Assembly (NCBI GenBank): GCA_028284225.1
Contig: JANQSD010000019.1
Span: forward strand, 334,762 to 398,761
Direction of reading: 5' to 3'
Length of the DNA stretch: 64,000 nucleotides
Source of the DNA: Arenicellales bacterium
GTDB lineage: Bacteria; Pseudomonadota; Gammaproteobacteria; Arenicellales; JAHEKD01
This document shows positions 54,773 through 62,813 of the stretch, piece after piece (positions within the stretch are counted from its first letter, which is position 1; every line of letters starts with the position of its first letter). Position numbers and translations under genes: made by a program. The notes under the pieces are model-generated. The model was given only the letters and a program-made list of their open reading frames with translations, ran no database searches and had not been told where the DNA came from.

Positions 54773-56302
54773 ATGAAGCAAAAATCACCCAACATCGTGC
54801 TAATTATGGCAGACCAATTGGCACCGCAGTTTACCGGCGCTTATGGTCATCCGTTGGTTAAAACACCGAATATGGAAAGGTTGGCTGAACGGGGTATGCG
54901 TTTTGATTCGGCTTATTGCAATTCACCATTATGTGCGCCTTCACGATTTAGTTTTATGTCGGGCCAGTTAGTGACTCGTATTGCAGCTTACGATAATGCC
55001 AGTGAATTTCAGGCTTCGATTCCGACTTTTGCACATTATCTGCGTTTAATGGGTTACCGAACTTGCTTGTCCGGAAAAATGCACTTTGTCGGACCTGATC
55101 AATTACATGGTTTTGACGAAAGGATAACAACCGATATTTATCCGTCTGATTATGCCTGGACACCTGATTGGGAACTGCCGGATGAGAGAATTGATAAGTG
55201 GTACCACAATATGGATTCGGTGAGAGAAGCGGGTGTAGCCTCAGCAACCTTTCAAATCGATTATGATGAGGAAGTGAGCTTTTTTGCCAAGCGCAAGTTG
55301 TTTGATTATGCCCGCGATAAAACCGAACCGTTTTGCATGGTGGCCAGTTTTATTCACCCTCACGATCCCTACGTGGCTTTACAAAAATGGTGGGATCTAT
55401 ATCGCAGCGACAATATTGACATGCCTAAACATGTCTTGAGTACTGAGCAACAAGACGGTTTCTCCAAACGGCTCATGGACGGCATTGAGGCCAGCACAGT
55501 TGCTGTCACTGAAGATGAGATTCGTAATGCCCGTCATGCTTATTATGCCAACACTTCGTACTTTGATAGCAAAGTCGGTGAAATCATCGATACCCTGGAG
55601 CAAACCGGACAGCTGGATAACACTATAGTTATTGTTACCGCTGATCATGGTGATATGTTGGGTGAACGGGGTTTGTGGTACAAAATGAATTTCTTTGAGC
55701 ACTCGGCCAGAGTGCCGTTAATCATGGCAGGACCGGACATTGCTAATGGGCAACAGGCAACAGCTTGTTCGCTTGCTGATATTTTGCCGACCATGGTTGA
55801 TATTGCAGCCATGAACGGCAGTGATAGACCTGGATTCCTGGAGCCTATTGACGGACATTCATTAATTGCATATGCAACCGGTGGCAGCAGTGATCACGAT
55901 GAGGCTATAGGCGAATATTGTGCTGAAATGACGCCTAGCCCGGTATTTATGATCAGGCGCGGAAATTATAAATACATTCATTGTGATGTCGATCCGCCAT
56001 TGTTATACGACTTGAAAAACGATCCTGATGAAATGAATAATCTTGCGGCACAGGAGAGTCATGCAGACATAGCAAAGCGTTTTGCAGATGAAACCAAACA
56101 ACGTTGGGACAGTGAAAAAATCAGGCAGGATGTGATTGCTACTCAGAAGCGTCGACGATCAGTTCATGCAGCTATGCAAAAAGGGATTTTACCGTCCTGG
56201 GATTACAATCCACCGCGTGACGCCAGTCAGGAATATGTACGTAACCATATGGACTGGACGATGGCCGCGGCCAGAACAAGATTTCCACCTCCAGGTGAAT
56301 AA
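54773..56302 (+). CDS. betC: Choline-sulfatase
   Basis: This 509-residue sulfatase has the formylglycine motif C54-A-P-S-R58 in NSPLCAPSRFS and metal residues in VLIMADQ and VTADHGDMLGERG. The sequence around CLSGKMHFVGPDQLHGF and the long middle insert match choline-sulfatase (BetC), which releases choline and sulfate from choline-O-sulfate. It has no signal peptide, so it should act in the cytoplasm after uptake. It starts three bases after the carnitine-dehydrogenase-like gene. BetA is not in the window. Confidence 0.92.
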   Translation: MKQKSPNIVLIMADQLAPQFTGAYGHPLVKTPNMERLAERGMRFDSAYCNSPLCAPSRFSFMSGQLVTRIAAYDNASEFQASIPTFAHYLRLMGYRTCLSGKMHFVGPDQLHGFDERITTDIYPSDYAWTPDWELPDERIDKWYHNMDSVREAGVASATFQIDYDEEVSFFAKRKLFDYARDKTEPFCMVASFIHPHDPYVALQKWWDLYRSDNIDMPKHVLSTEQQDGFSKRLMDGIEASTVAVTEDEIRNARHAYYANTSYFDSKVGEIIDTLEQTGQLDNTIVIVTADHGDMLGERGLWYKMNFFEHSARVPLIMAGPDIANGQQATACSLADILPTMVDIAAMNGSDRPGFLEPIDGHSLIAYATGGSSDHDEAIGEYCAEMTPSPVFMIRRGNYKYIHCDVDPPLLYDLKNDPDEMNNLAAQESHADIAKRFADETKQRWDSEKIRQDVIATQKRRRSVHAAMQKGILPSWDYNPPRDASQEYVRNHMDWTMAAARTRFPPPGE

Positions 56303-56399
56303 AACGACAGGTTACATTTCCAAAATTTAACAATTTGACTAAGTTTTAAGCTTAAACTAGGATAATCCAGTATTTTTTAACTAATCACACGAGGAAACT

Positions 56400-57356
56400 A
56401 TGATAAGACGTGTAATAACAATGGCAGCACTGTCGTTATCTTTAGGGCTGACAGTAACGTTTGCCGCTGACATGGGTGCCAAAGATGAACCTATTAAATT
56501 ATCGATCAACGAGTGGACCGGCCAGCATATCAGCGCACACATTGCCGGTGAAACTTTAAAAAAGGCGGGCTATAACGTCGAGTATGTGACAGCCGGATAT
56601 GATGCGCAATTCACGGCAATGGCAGACGGCGAAATTCATGGGGCCATGGAAGTATGGAGCAGTAATGCGCCTGACTTATGGGTAAAAATGGCTGATGCCG
56701 GTAAAGTTGAAGATATCGGTGAAACCGGTTTTGATGCACGAGAAGGGTTTGTTTATCCTTTGCATGTTAAAGAAATGTGTCCTGGTTTACCCGCCTGGGA
56801 AGCATTAAAAGAATGTGCTGCTAATTTTGCTACAGCAGAAACCCTGCCTGAAGGCCGGCTGATTGACTATCCGGCTGACTGGGGAACGCCCGGTGCTGAC
56901 CGTATGAAAGGCTTGGCCCTGCCATTTAAAGCTGTGCCGGCCGGTAGCGAAGGCGCATTAATTTCTGAGCTTAAATCTTCAATTGCCAAGAAAAGCCCAT
57001 TATTAATGGTTTTCTGGCAACCGCATTGGGCATTAGCAGAATACGATGTTGAATGGGTGGACATGCCTAAAGCAGAAGATGCATGTTTTGAAGATGCTTC
57101 CTGGGGGTCGAACCCGAATGAAGTCAATGATTGCGATTTTGCAGCATCACGAGTTTTTAAAGTGATCTGGTCAGGCCTGGGTGAAAAATGGCCGGCTGCA
57201 CTGGAAATTCTCAAAGCCGTGAAAATTTCCACTGGCGATCAACAAGTCATGATGGCTGCTATTGATCAAAACGGCGGCAAGGTTGAAGACATCGTTGCAG
57301 AATGGATGGCCAATAACGAAGGCACCTGGTCTGAATGGGTAGCTGCGGCTAATTGA
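56400..57356 (+). CDS. proX: Glycine betaine/proline ABC transporter substrate-binding protein (ProX/OpuAC type)
   Basis: This 318-residue periplasmic protein has a signal peptide (residues 1-22, FAA). The OpuAC fold is visible from INEWTGQHISAHIAGETLKKAGYNVEYV and the aromatic-rich core (VFWQPHWALAEYDVEWVDMP), where aromatic residues form the cage around the trimethylammonium group. It starts 97 bases after choline-sulfatase. A strong terminator lies between it and the ATPase gene, probably making it more abundant than the membrane parts. Betaine, carnitine or choline is the likely ligand. Confidence 0.9.
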   Translation: MIRRVITMAALSLSLGLTVTFAADMGAKDEPIKLSINEWTGQHISAHIAGETLKKAGYNVEYVTAGYDAQFTAMADGEIHGAMEVWSSNAPDLWVKMADAGKVEDIGETGFDAREGFVYPLHVKEMCPGLPAWEALKECAANFATAETLPEGRLIDYPADWGTPGADRMKGLALPFKAVPAGSEGALISELKSSIAKKSPLLMVFWQPHWALAEYDVEWVDMPKAEDACFEDASWGSNPNEVNDCDFAASRVFKVIWSGLGEKWPAALEILKAVKISTGDQQVMMAAIDQNGGKVEDIVAEWMANNEGTWSEWVAAAN

Positions 57357-57472
57357 TAAATAACCGAAATCATAATACTTTTAAATATCAGTATTGATAA
57401 AAATACATGCTCGTCATTTCGGCATGACGACAGAGTGTTTGAGTATTCGAAAGATACAAGCGATATTAGCTT

Positions 57473-57500
57473 AAAGGCAGGACAACAATGTCCTGCCTTT
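57473..57500 (+). terminator. Terminator between the binding protein and its ATPase
   Basis: A perfect 12-bp stem AAAGGCAGGACA/TGTCCTGCCTTT with a 4-base loop is followed by TT. It sits 117 bases after the ProX stop and 40 bases before the ATPase start. The stem is strong enough for intrinsic termination, with partial read-through or a fresh promoter for the ATPase. Confidence 0.88.
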
Positions 57501-57539
57501 TTCGTTTAAGATAGTCACAATTATTGCAGTGGAAGGAAG

Positions 57540-58595
57540 ATGCCCCAGAATTCAGATATAACTATTGAATGTAAACAACTCTGGAAAGTGTTTGGTGAAG
57601 GAGTTGCAGAAAAACTTGCCGCAAGAACTCTACCACAAAAAGAAGAGGCAATCACATTTGCTGATGAACTGAGGCAATCAGGTGGGATTGTCGCCAGTGG
57701 TGATATTAATCTGCAAATTAAGCGCGGTGAATTTTTTGTGTTGATGGGGTTATCCGGTTCGGGTAAGTCGACATTGATGCGTTGTATGTCACGCTTAACT
57801 GAACCGAGTGCCGGTGAATTGTTATTGGACGGTCAGGATTTTCTTTCAGTTTCTGAAAAAGAATTGATGTCTATTCGTCGCACCAAAATGGGTATGGTGT
57901 TTCAGCATTTCGGTTTGTTTCCACACATGACAGTTATTGATAACGTTGCTTTTCCGCTTAAAGTGCAAGGAGTGGATGAAAAAACTCGCCAAACTAAAGC
58001 ACTTGAAATGATCGAGTTAGTCGGCCTGCATGGTCGGGATTCGTCTTACCCGCATCAGCTTTCCGGAGGGCAAAAACAGCGTGTCGGTATCGCAAGGTCT
58101 TTGGCTGTTGACCCGGAGTTATGGTTTCTAGATGAACCGTTTAGTGCCTTGGACCCCTTGATTCGCTGGCAAATGCAGTCTGAGTTGTTACGTTTACAAA
58201 CTATGTTTCATAAAACTATTGTCTTTGTAACCCATGATTTTATGGAGGCAGTACGCTTGGCAGACCGCATTGCAATCATGAAAGACGGTTTAATAGTGCA
58301 GGTGGGGACACCCCAGGAAATCGTATTATCACCGGCTAATGATTATGTCGCTGAATTTGTCAAAGAAGCACCACGAACAAAAATCATTAAGGTATCGCAA
58401 TTGATGGAGGAATCTTCTGCTGCAAGTACCAGCGAAGGTTTGAGTGTGGATATGACATTAGAGGATGCATTATCCTGGAGTGCAGAACGGGGCGGCGAAT
58501 TGCCTGTTACTGATGAGTCCGGTAAAACCATTGGAGTGATTACACCAGAGCGTTTAGCAACTGCGCTAAGCGGAGGGAAAAGTGACAATCAGTAG
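57540..58595 (+). CDS. proV: Quaternary-amine ABC transporter ATP-binding protein (ProV/OpuAA type)
   Basis: This 351-residue ATPase has Walker A GLSGSGKST (70-78), a signature at 174-178 in LSGGQKQR and Walker B WFLDEP. The N-terminal 60 residues, including an amphipathic stretch, are typical of the ProV/OpuA subgroup. The C-terminal CBS-like domain is short (residues about 290-345), with no full tandem CBS pair visible. It energises uptake with the fused permease downstream. An intergenic repeat of 170 bases separates the two genes. Confidence 0.9.
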   Translation: MPQNSDITIECKQLWKVFGEGVAEKLAARTLPQKEEAITFADELRQSGGIVASGDINLQIKRGEFFVLMGLSGSGKSTLMRCMSRLTEPSAGELLLDGQDFLSVSEKELMSIRRTKMGMVFQHFGLFPHMTVIDNVAFPLKVQGVDEKTRQTKALEMIELVGLHGRDSSYPHQLSGGQKQRVGIARSLAVDPELWFLDEPFSALDPLIRWQMQSELLRLQTMFHKTIVFVTHDFMEAVRLADRIAIMKDGLIVQVGTPQEIVLSPANDYVAEFVKEAPRTKIIKVSQLMEESSAASTSEGLSVDMTLEDALSWSAERGGELPVTDESGKTIGVITPERLATALSGGKSDNQ

Positions 58596-58656
58596 CATCG
58601 ATAACAACGTTTATTTTTCTTATGTTGTGTCAAATCAGAACTGTATCGTATCAACT

Positions 58657-58684
58657 CGTCATACCGGCGAAGGTCGGTATCCAG
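58657..58684. repeat. Short REP-like palindromic repeat
   Basis: A CGTCATACCGGCGAAGGTCGG-like unit with ATACCG/CGGTAT arms lies between the ATPase and permease genes. It matches the widespread REP type seen in many proteobacteria, with a second, looser relative near 57411 (CGTCATTTCGG). Its effect on transcript stability is possible but unproven. Confidence 0.55.
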
Positions 58685-58765
58685 AAAGTCAAGATGATTA
58701 CTGTGCTATAGATTTCGCTTTGCAATTTAGCAATAGCACGAATCATTCCATGTCCAATCAACTAG

Positions 58766-60835
58766 ATGAAAAACGATAATTCTATTTCAGCTAATGCTTT
58801 GCCGTGGTTATTCCTGGCTGTTGCCGCCTTGCTTGTGCATTCATTTGCCGACAGCTTAGGCTGGTTACATAAATTTCCGGCAGATTGGGTTATCCCTTTG
58901 GCTGACTGGATTAACAAAGCCATGGATACATTCGTGGAACTGGTAAAACCGGTTACGCGGGCGATAGCTGCAATTCTAGAATGGCCGATGATATTGCTGC
59001 GTGATGTGTTGCAATGGACGCCCTGGCCTGTCACGGTTGCAGGCGTAGTGTTATTGGCCTGGCATGCATCAGGCATCCGTTTAGCCATCGTTTGTTTATT
59101 GGCATTGCTATATATTGCTTTATCCGGTTACTGGAATCCATCCATGAGTACCATGGCACTAGTCGGTATTGCAGTGCCATTGTCGTTATTGTTGGGTTTG
59201 GCGATTGGCATTGCAGCAGATCGCACTGAAATGGGTAAACGTATTGTGCCGCCGATCCTGGATATTATGCAGACTATGCCGACCTTCGCCTATCTGGTCC
59301 CCATATTGGTCTTGTTCGGATTTGGTCCGGTAGTAGGTTTAATAGCCAGTGCAATTTATGCCTGCCCGCCAATGGTTAGAAACGTGCATTTAGGTCTCAA
59401 ACAAGTGCCTTATGAAATTGTTGAAGCGGCAAAGATGTCGGGTGTTTCCAGCTACCAACGTTTGTTTTGGGTTGAACTGCCGGCGGCCATGGCCCAAATC
59501 AAAGTCGGCATAAATCAAACGATCATGGCTACACTAAGCATGGTAATCATCGCGTCAGTAATTGGCGGTTTTGGTGATATCGGCTGGGAAGTGTTGAGCA
59601 CAATTCGTAAAGCAAGATTTGGCGAGAGTTTATTGGCAGGTTTTGTAATTGTACTGATTGCAATTGTGATGGACAGGATCTCATCAGCTTATGTCACCCA
59701 AGATGACATAACTAAAGCAAAAAACCTGGCAAATAAAAAACTCTGGTTTACAGCTGCCGTTTTGTTGATTGTTATCTGTGCGGTTATTAAAGCATTAGGC
59801 ATTGATTTTGGTGTTGATGATTCGTCTTTAACCAAAGCAGCATCAGAATGGCTGGATCAAAAGCTGGAGGCGATTGTTGTTGGCTACGGACAACTGCTAA
59901 CCGATATCAAAAATACATTTTTCTTTTATTACTTATTACCGCTGCGAATTGGATTTAACAAAGCCATTTTACCTTTAACCTGGGGCTTTGAATTTACTGA
60001 AGCGATGCGTTGGGGTTATGCGATTGCTATGTTAATCATTTGTTTGGCACTGGCGAAATTTAAAAGTTGGCAAACCGGATTATCTGTTGCGGCCCTGGCA
60101 TACTTGCTTTATTACGGGTTAACGGGGGCACCCTGGATGGTGCTGACCAGCGCAGTTATTCTACTCGCCTGGCAGGCTGGAGGGCGTTCAGTTGCAATAT
60201 TTACGGCGTGTTCATTAGGATTTATTTTGATTACAGGGATGTGGGAGCGGGCCATGTTATCGATTTATCTTTGTGGTGCTGCAGTTATTCTTTCTTTTCT
60301 TCTGGGTTCGGCAATTGGTGTTTGGGCGGCTTCAAGTGATCGTGTGTCTGCCGTTGTCAGGCCGATAGCCGATACCTTCCAAACCATTCCGTTATTTGTG
60401 TTTTTAATTCCGGTTCTAATGTTTTTTCAAGTGGGTGAATTTACTGCTTTGTTGGCGATTATTGCCTATGCCTTTGTACCGGCAATTCGTTATACCGAAA
60501 GTGGTTTGCGACAGGTTTCACCGCAGTTGATAGAGGTAGCAGTTGAACAGGGCTGTACGCCCAGTCAAATTTTTTGGCAAGTCAAAGTGCCGCTGGCTAT
60601 TCCAACTATTATGGTAGGCCTGAATCAAACCATCATGTACGGCTTTGCCATGCTCGTGATCGCAGCACTGGTCGGCACTACAGGTTTGGGTCAGCAAATC
60701 TTTCTGGCATTGAGCGCTGCAGATACAGGGCTGGGTTTAATTGCAGGTTTATCGATGGCATTACTGGCAATGATCACTGATCGAATTATGCAGGCCTGGG
60801 CTGCAAAAAAATTTGAAGGCATGCAGGCAGACTAA
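58766..60835 (+). CDS. proW: Fused tandem quaternary-amine ABC permease (double ProW-like)
   Basis: This 689-residue membrane protein contains two BPD_transp_1 permease domains in one chain, at about residues 115-320 and 490-680. Each has its EAA-type coupling loop: EIVEAAKMSGVSSYQRLFWVELP in the first and LIEVAVEQGCTPSQIFWQVKVP in the second. E. coli ProW carries one domain and forms a dimer; here both halves are covalently joined, so one subunit would make the whole pore. Between the domains are about 170 residues with extra spans. It pairs with the upstream ATPase and binding protein. Its stop lies just before a short inverted-repeat element. Confidence 0.88.
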   Translation: MKNDNSISANALPWLFLAVAALLVHSFADSLGWLHKFPADWVIPLADWINKAMDTFVELVKPVTRAIAAILEWPMILLRDVLQWTPWPVTVAGVVLLAWHASGIRLAIVCLLALLYIALSGYWNPSMSTMALVGIAVPLSLLLGLAIGIAADRTEMGKRIVPPILDIMQTMPTFAYLVPILVLFGFGPVVGLIASAIYACPPMVRNVHLGLKQVPYEIVEAAKMSGVSSYQRLFWVELPAAMAQIKVGINQTIMATLSMVIIASVIGGFGDIGWEVLSTIRKARFGESLLAGFVIVLIAIVMDRISSAYVTQDDITKAKNLANKKLWFTAAVLLIVICAVIKALGIDFGVDDSSLTKAASEWLDQKLEAIVVGYGQLLTDIKNTFFFYYLLPLRIGFNKAILPLTWGFEFTEAMRWGYAIAMLIICLALAKFKSWQTGLSVAALAYLLYYGLTGAPWMVLTSAVILLAWQAGGRSVAIFTACSLGFILITGMWERAMLSIYLCGAAVILSFLLGSAIGVWAASSDRVSAVVRPIADTFQTIPLFVFLIPVLMFFQVGEFTALLAIIAYAFVPAIRYTESGLRQVSPQLIEVAVEQGCTPSQIFWQVKVPLAIPTIMVGLNQTIMYGFAMLVIAALVGTTGLGQQIFLALSAADTGLGLIAGLSMALLAMITDRIMQAWAAKKFEGMQAD

Positions 60836-60836
60836 T

Positions 60837-60938
60837 TAGAACCTATCTCAAAATGCTCATTTACCTTAAGTAAACTGCGCTTTTTCACTCACTTTTGCCT
60901 CGTCTGAACGTTGCTCGACTATTTTGAGATAGTTTCTA
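60837..60938. mobile_element. 102-bp MITE-like element with 18-bp terminal inverted repeats
   Basis: The ends TAGAACCTATCTCAAAAT (60837-60854) and ATTTTGAGATAGTTTCTA (60921-60938) are inverted repeats with one mismatch in 18. The inside is non-coding. The ends begin and finish with TA, which would fit a TA target duplication, though palindromic ends make this uncertain. It lies between the convergent permease and BetI genes and supplies the TAG stop of BetI. A transposase is absent, so any movement would depend on one elsewhere. Confidence 0.6.
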
Positions 60939-61517
60939 TTGGTTTTTCAGCTCAAGGTCCAGGTAGTTCAGACATAAATTCCTAGCTTCGTGAACGTCAA
61001 TGCCATCTTCTTCGAAGGCACCATGCAACCACAACCCGGCAATCAGGGCCGCCATACAAGTTGCAATTTGTTTGGCTTTATCGCCGGGTACCAGATGTTT
61101 TAAATGGTAGGCAAGATTAGATTTCATTCGATTTTTGCTTACATACTCGAGCCTGGCTAAGGTCGGTTGATGTAGCGCTTCAGCCCAGAAAGAACACCAG
61201 ATTTTTTTAGATTTGTGTTCTATTTGTTTAGTTGAAAAATTACCGTCGATAATCGCTTCAATACACTCATAATGGTTTGTCGCAGATTCTTTGCGCTTTA
61301 GGATGCCATGTTTTAAATGCTCAAGCATTAAACGCATCGTGGCTTCAAGCAAATCATCTTTGTTATGAAAATAGTGATGAACAATGCCGTTAGATACACC
61401 TGCATGTTTACTTATTTTGGAGATGGTGGTGCCATTAATTCCATGCTCATCAACACATTCCATGGTGGCTTCGATGAGCTGTTGGCGTCTTAAATTTGCA
61501 ATTTTAATGTTTTGCAT
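60936..61517 (-). CDS. betI: BetI-type TetR-family repressor
   Basis: This 193-residue TetR-family regulator has an N-terminal helix-turn-helix (TTISKISKHAGVSNGIVHHYFHNKDDLL) and strong BetI-like blocks, such as LRRQQLIEATMECVDEHG and FWAEALHQPTLARLEYVSKNR. BetI releases DNA when choline is present. Two matching operators lie directly upstream, between this gene and the rightward binding-protein and BCCT genes. Its last codon is provided by the end of a short inverted-repeat element. The regulated unit is more likely transport than oxidation, since betA and betB-type genes are not adjacent. Confidence 0.9.
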   Translation of the reverse strand: MQNIKIANLRRQQLIEATMECVDEHGINGTTISKISKHAGVSNGIVHHYFHNKDDLLEATMRLMLEHLKHGILKRKESATNHYECIEAIIDGNFSTKQIEHKSKKIWCSFWAEALHQPTLARLEYVSKNRMKSNLAYHLKHLVPGDKAKQIATCMAALIAGLWLHGAFEEDGIDVHEARNLCLNYLDLELKNQ

Positions 61518-61571
61518 TCGCTTAAATATATACGGTCGTTCTGGCTTGTAATTTACAAGTATATAATCTAT

Positions 61572-61589
61572 ATTGGATGCTCGTCCAGT
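61572..61589. promoter_or_regulatory. BetI-type operator 1
   Basis: ATTGGA and TCCAGT flank a 6-base centre; it is an imperfect copy of the adjacent operator, with one arm mismatch. It lies 55 bases from the BetI start. The first half is identical to that of operator 2, and the centres are 20 bp apart, so both sites face the same side of the helix. Confidence 0.75.
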
Positions 61590-61591
61590 TT

Positions 61592-61609
61592 ATTGGATGC
61601 TTATCCAAT
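61592..61609. promoter_or_regulatory. BetI-type operator 2
   Basis: A perfect inverted repeat, ATTGGAT-gctt-ATCCAAT, 41 bases before the binding-protein start. The pattern fits known BetI operators in shape. It probably controls the PotD-like gene and BCCT carrier as well as betI itself. Confidence 0.8.
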
Positions 61610-61649
61610 TATCTTTTGGCAATCGACACAGTTTTAAAAGGAGAGGCAG

Positions 61650-62774
61650 ATGAAAGAAAGACCCTATTATCCACTTTCGAAACTATTTCAGATAGGTTTT
61701 TTAGCTTCAGTTATTCTGAGCCACAATGCGGCTCTGGCGCATGAAGACCTAACATTTACCACCTGGACCGGTCCCTACATGCGCAGCCAAATGCTGGGCT
61801 TTGTTGATCCGTATGAACAACAAACTGGCAAAACAGTTAATGTTGATCATTATGCAGGCGGGCTTAAGGAAATCAGAGATCAAGTCGAATCAGCAAATAT
61901 CAAATGGGATGTTGTTGATTTAACTCAGGCAGACTCATTGCGTGGCTGCGAAGAGGGCTTGCTGGAAAAAATTAATCATTCATCTTTGCCCAATGGCGCA
62001 GATGGAAAAAGTTACAAAAGCGACTTCATTGAGGGTGCCTTAAACCCTTGTGGTGTTGGGGTGATCGTCTGGGCGACTATTTTTGCTTATGACAATGACG
62101 CTTTTACTGATAACGCGCCTGCAACCGTTTCCGATTTTTTTGACATGAAAAGTTTTCCAGGTCGCCGGGCGATAAGAAAAGATCCCTCTGTGATTATGGA
62201 ATGGGCGTTGCTTGCGGATGGTGTGCCGGCAAATGAAATTTACAGCACATTGGAAACAGAAGAAGGGTTAGAGCGTGCTTTTGCCAAGCTGAATCAAATC
62301 AAGGCGCATCTCGTCTGGTGGGAAAATGGACGTGAGCCGATCCGCTTATTAAATAACGGCGAAGTGACCATGAGTTCAATTTGGGCAACGACAGGGGTAG
62401 AAGGCAGTAAAGAAGAAGGTTCAAATTATACGGTTAACTGGGACGGGCGTGTGGTTGAAATGGATTTGTTTGGTATTGTCAAAGGCAGCAAAAATAAATC
62501 TGAGGCTATGGAGTTTATTAAATTTGCCAGCAGTAGTGAGTCGATGGCAAACCAGGCAAAATATTTAGCTAACGGTCCAACGCGTAATTCAGCGTTAAGC
62601 TTGATTCCTAAAGATGTCCAGGAAAACTTACCCAATGGCGAGTCTCGTGGTGATGCGGTTTCTATTCTGTCTAATGCAGAGTGGTGGGCCGTAAATCATG
62701 CTTCCATTGCCGAAAAATTCAATGCCTGGGCCGAAGAGGCGAGCATGAAAGGTGCAGCCGGTACGGTTCGCTAG
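61650..62774 (+). CDS. PotD-like extracellular solute-binding protein
   Basis: This 374-residue periplasmic protein has a signal peptide (about residues 1-30, ALA-H). The SBP_bac_8/PotD fold is seen in TFTTWTGPYMRSQMLGFVDPYEQQTG and the later WWENGREPIRLLNNGEVTMSSIWA and KYLANGPTRNSAL. The ligand of this group is a polyamine or other cationic small molecule. It lies behind the BetI operators and 39 bases before a BCCT carrier gene, with no ATPase or ABC permease between them. It may act with an ABC core elsewhere, for example the upstream betaine importer, or be a partner of the secondary carrier. Confidence 0.85.
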   Translation: MKERPYYPLSKLFQIGFLASVILSHNAALAHEDLTFTTWTGPYMRSQMLGFVDPYEQQTGKTVNVDHYAGGLKEIRDQVESANIKWDVVDLTQADSLRGCEEGLLEKINHSSLPNGADGKSYKSDFIEGALNPCGVGVIVWATIFAYDNDAFTDNAPATVSDFFDMKSFPGRRAIRKDPSVIMEWALLADGVPANEIYSTLETEEGLERAFAKLNQIKAHLVWWENGREPIRLLNNGEVTMSSIWATTGVEGSKEEGSNYTVNWDGRVVEMDLFGIVKGSKNKSEAMEFIKFASSSESMANQAKYLANGPTRNSALSLIPKDVQENLPNGESRGDAVSILSNAEWWAVNHASIAEKFNAWAEEASMKGAAGTVR

Positions 62775-62813
62775 TCATGATGTATTTAACTTATTTTATT
62801 CGAGAGGTGGAAC

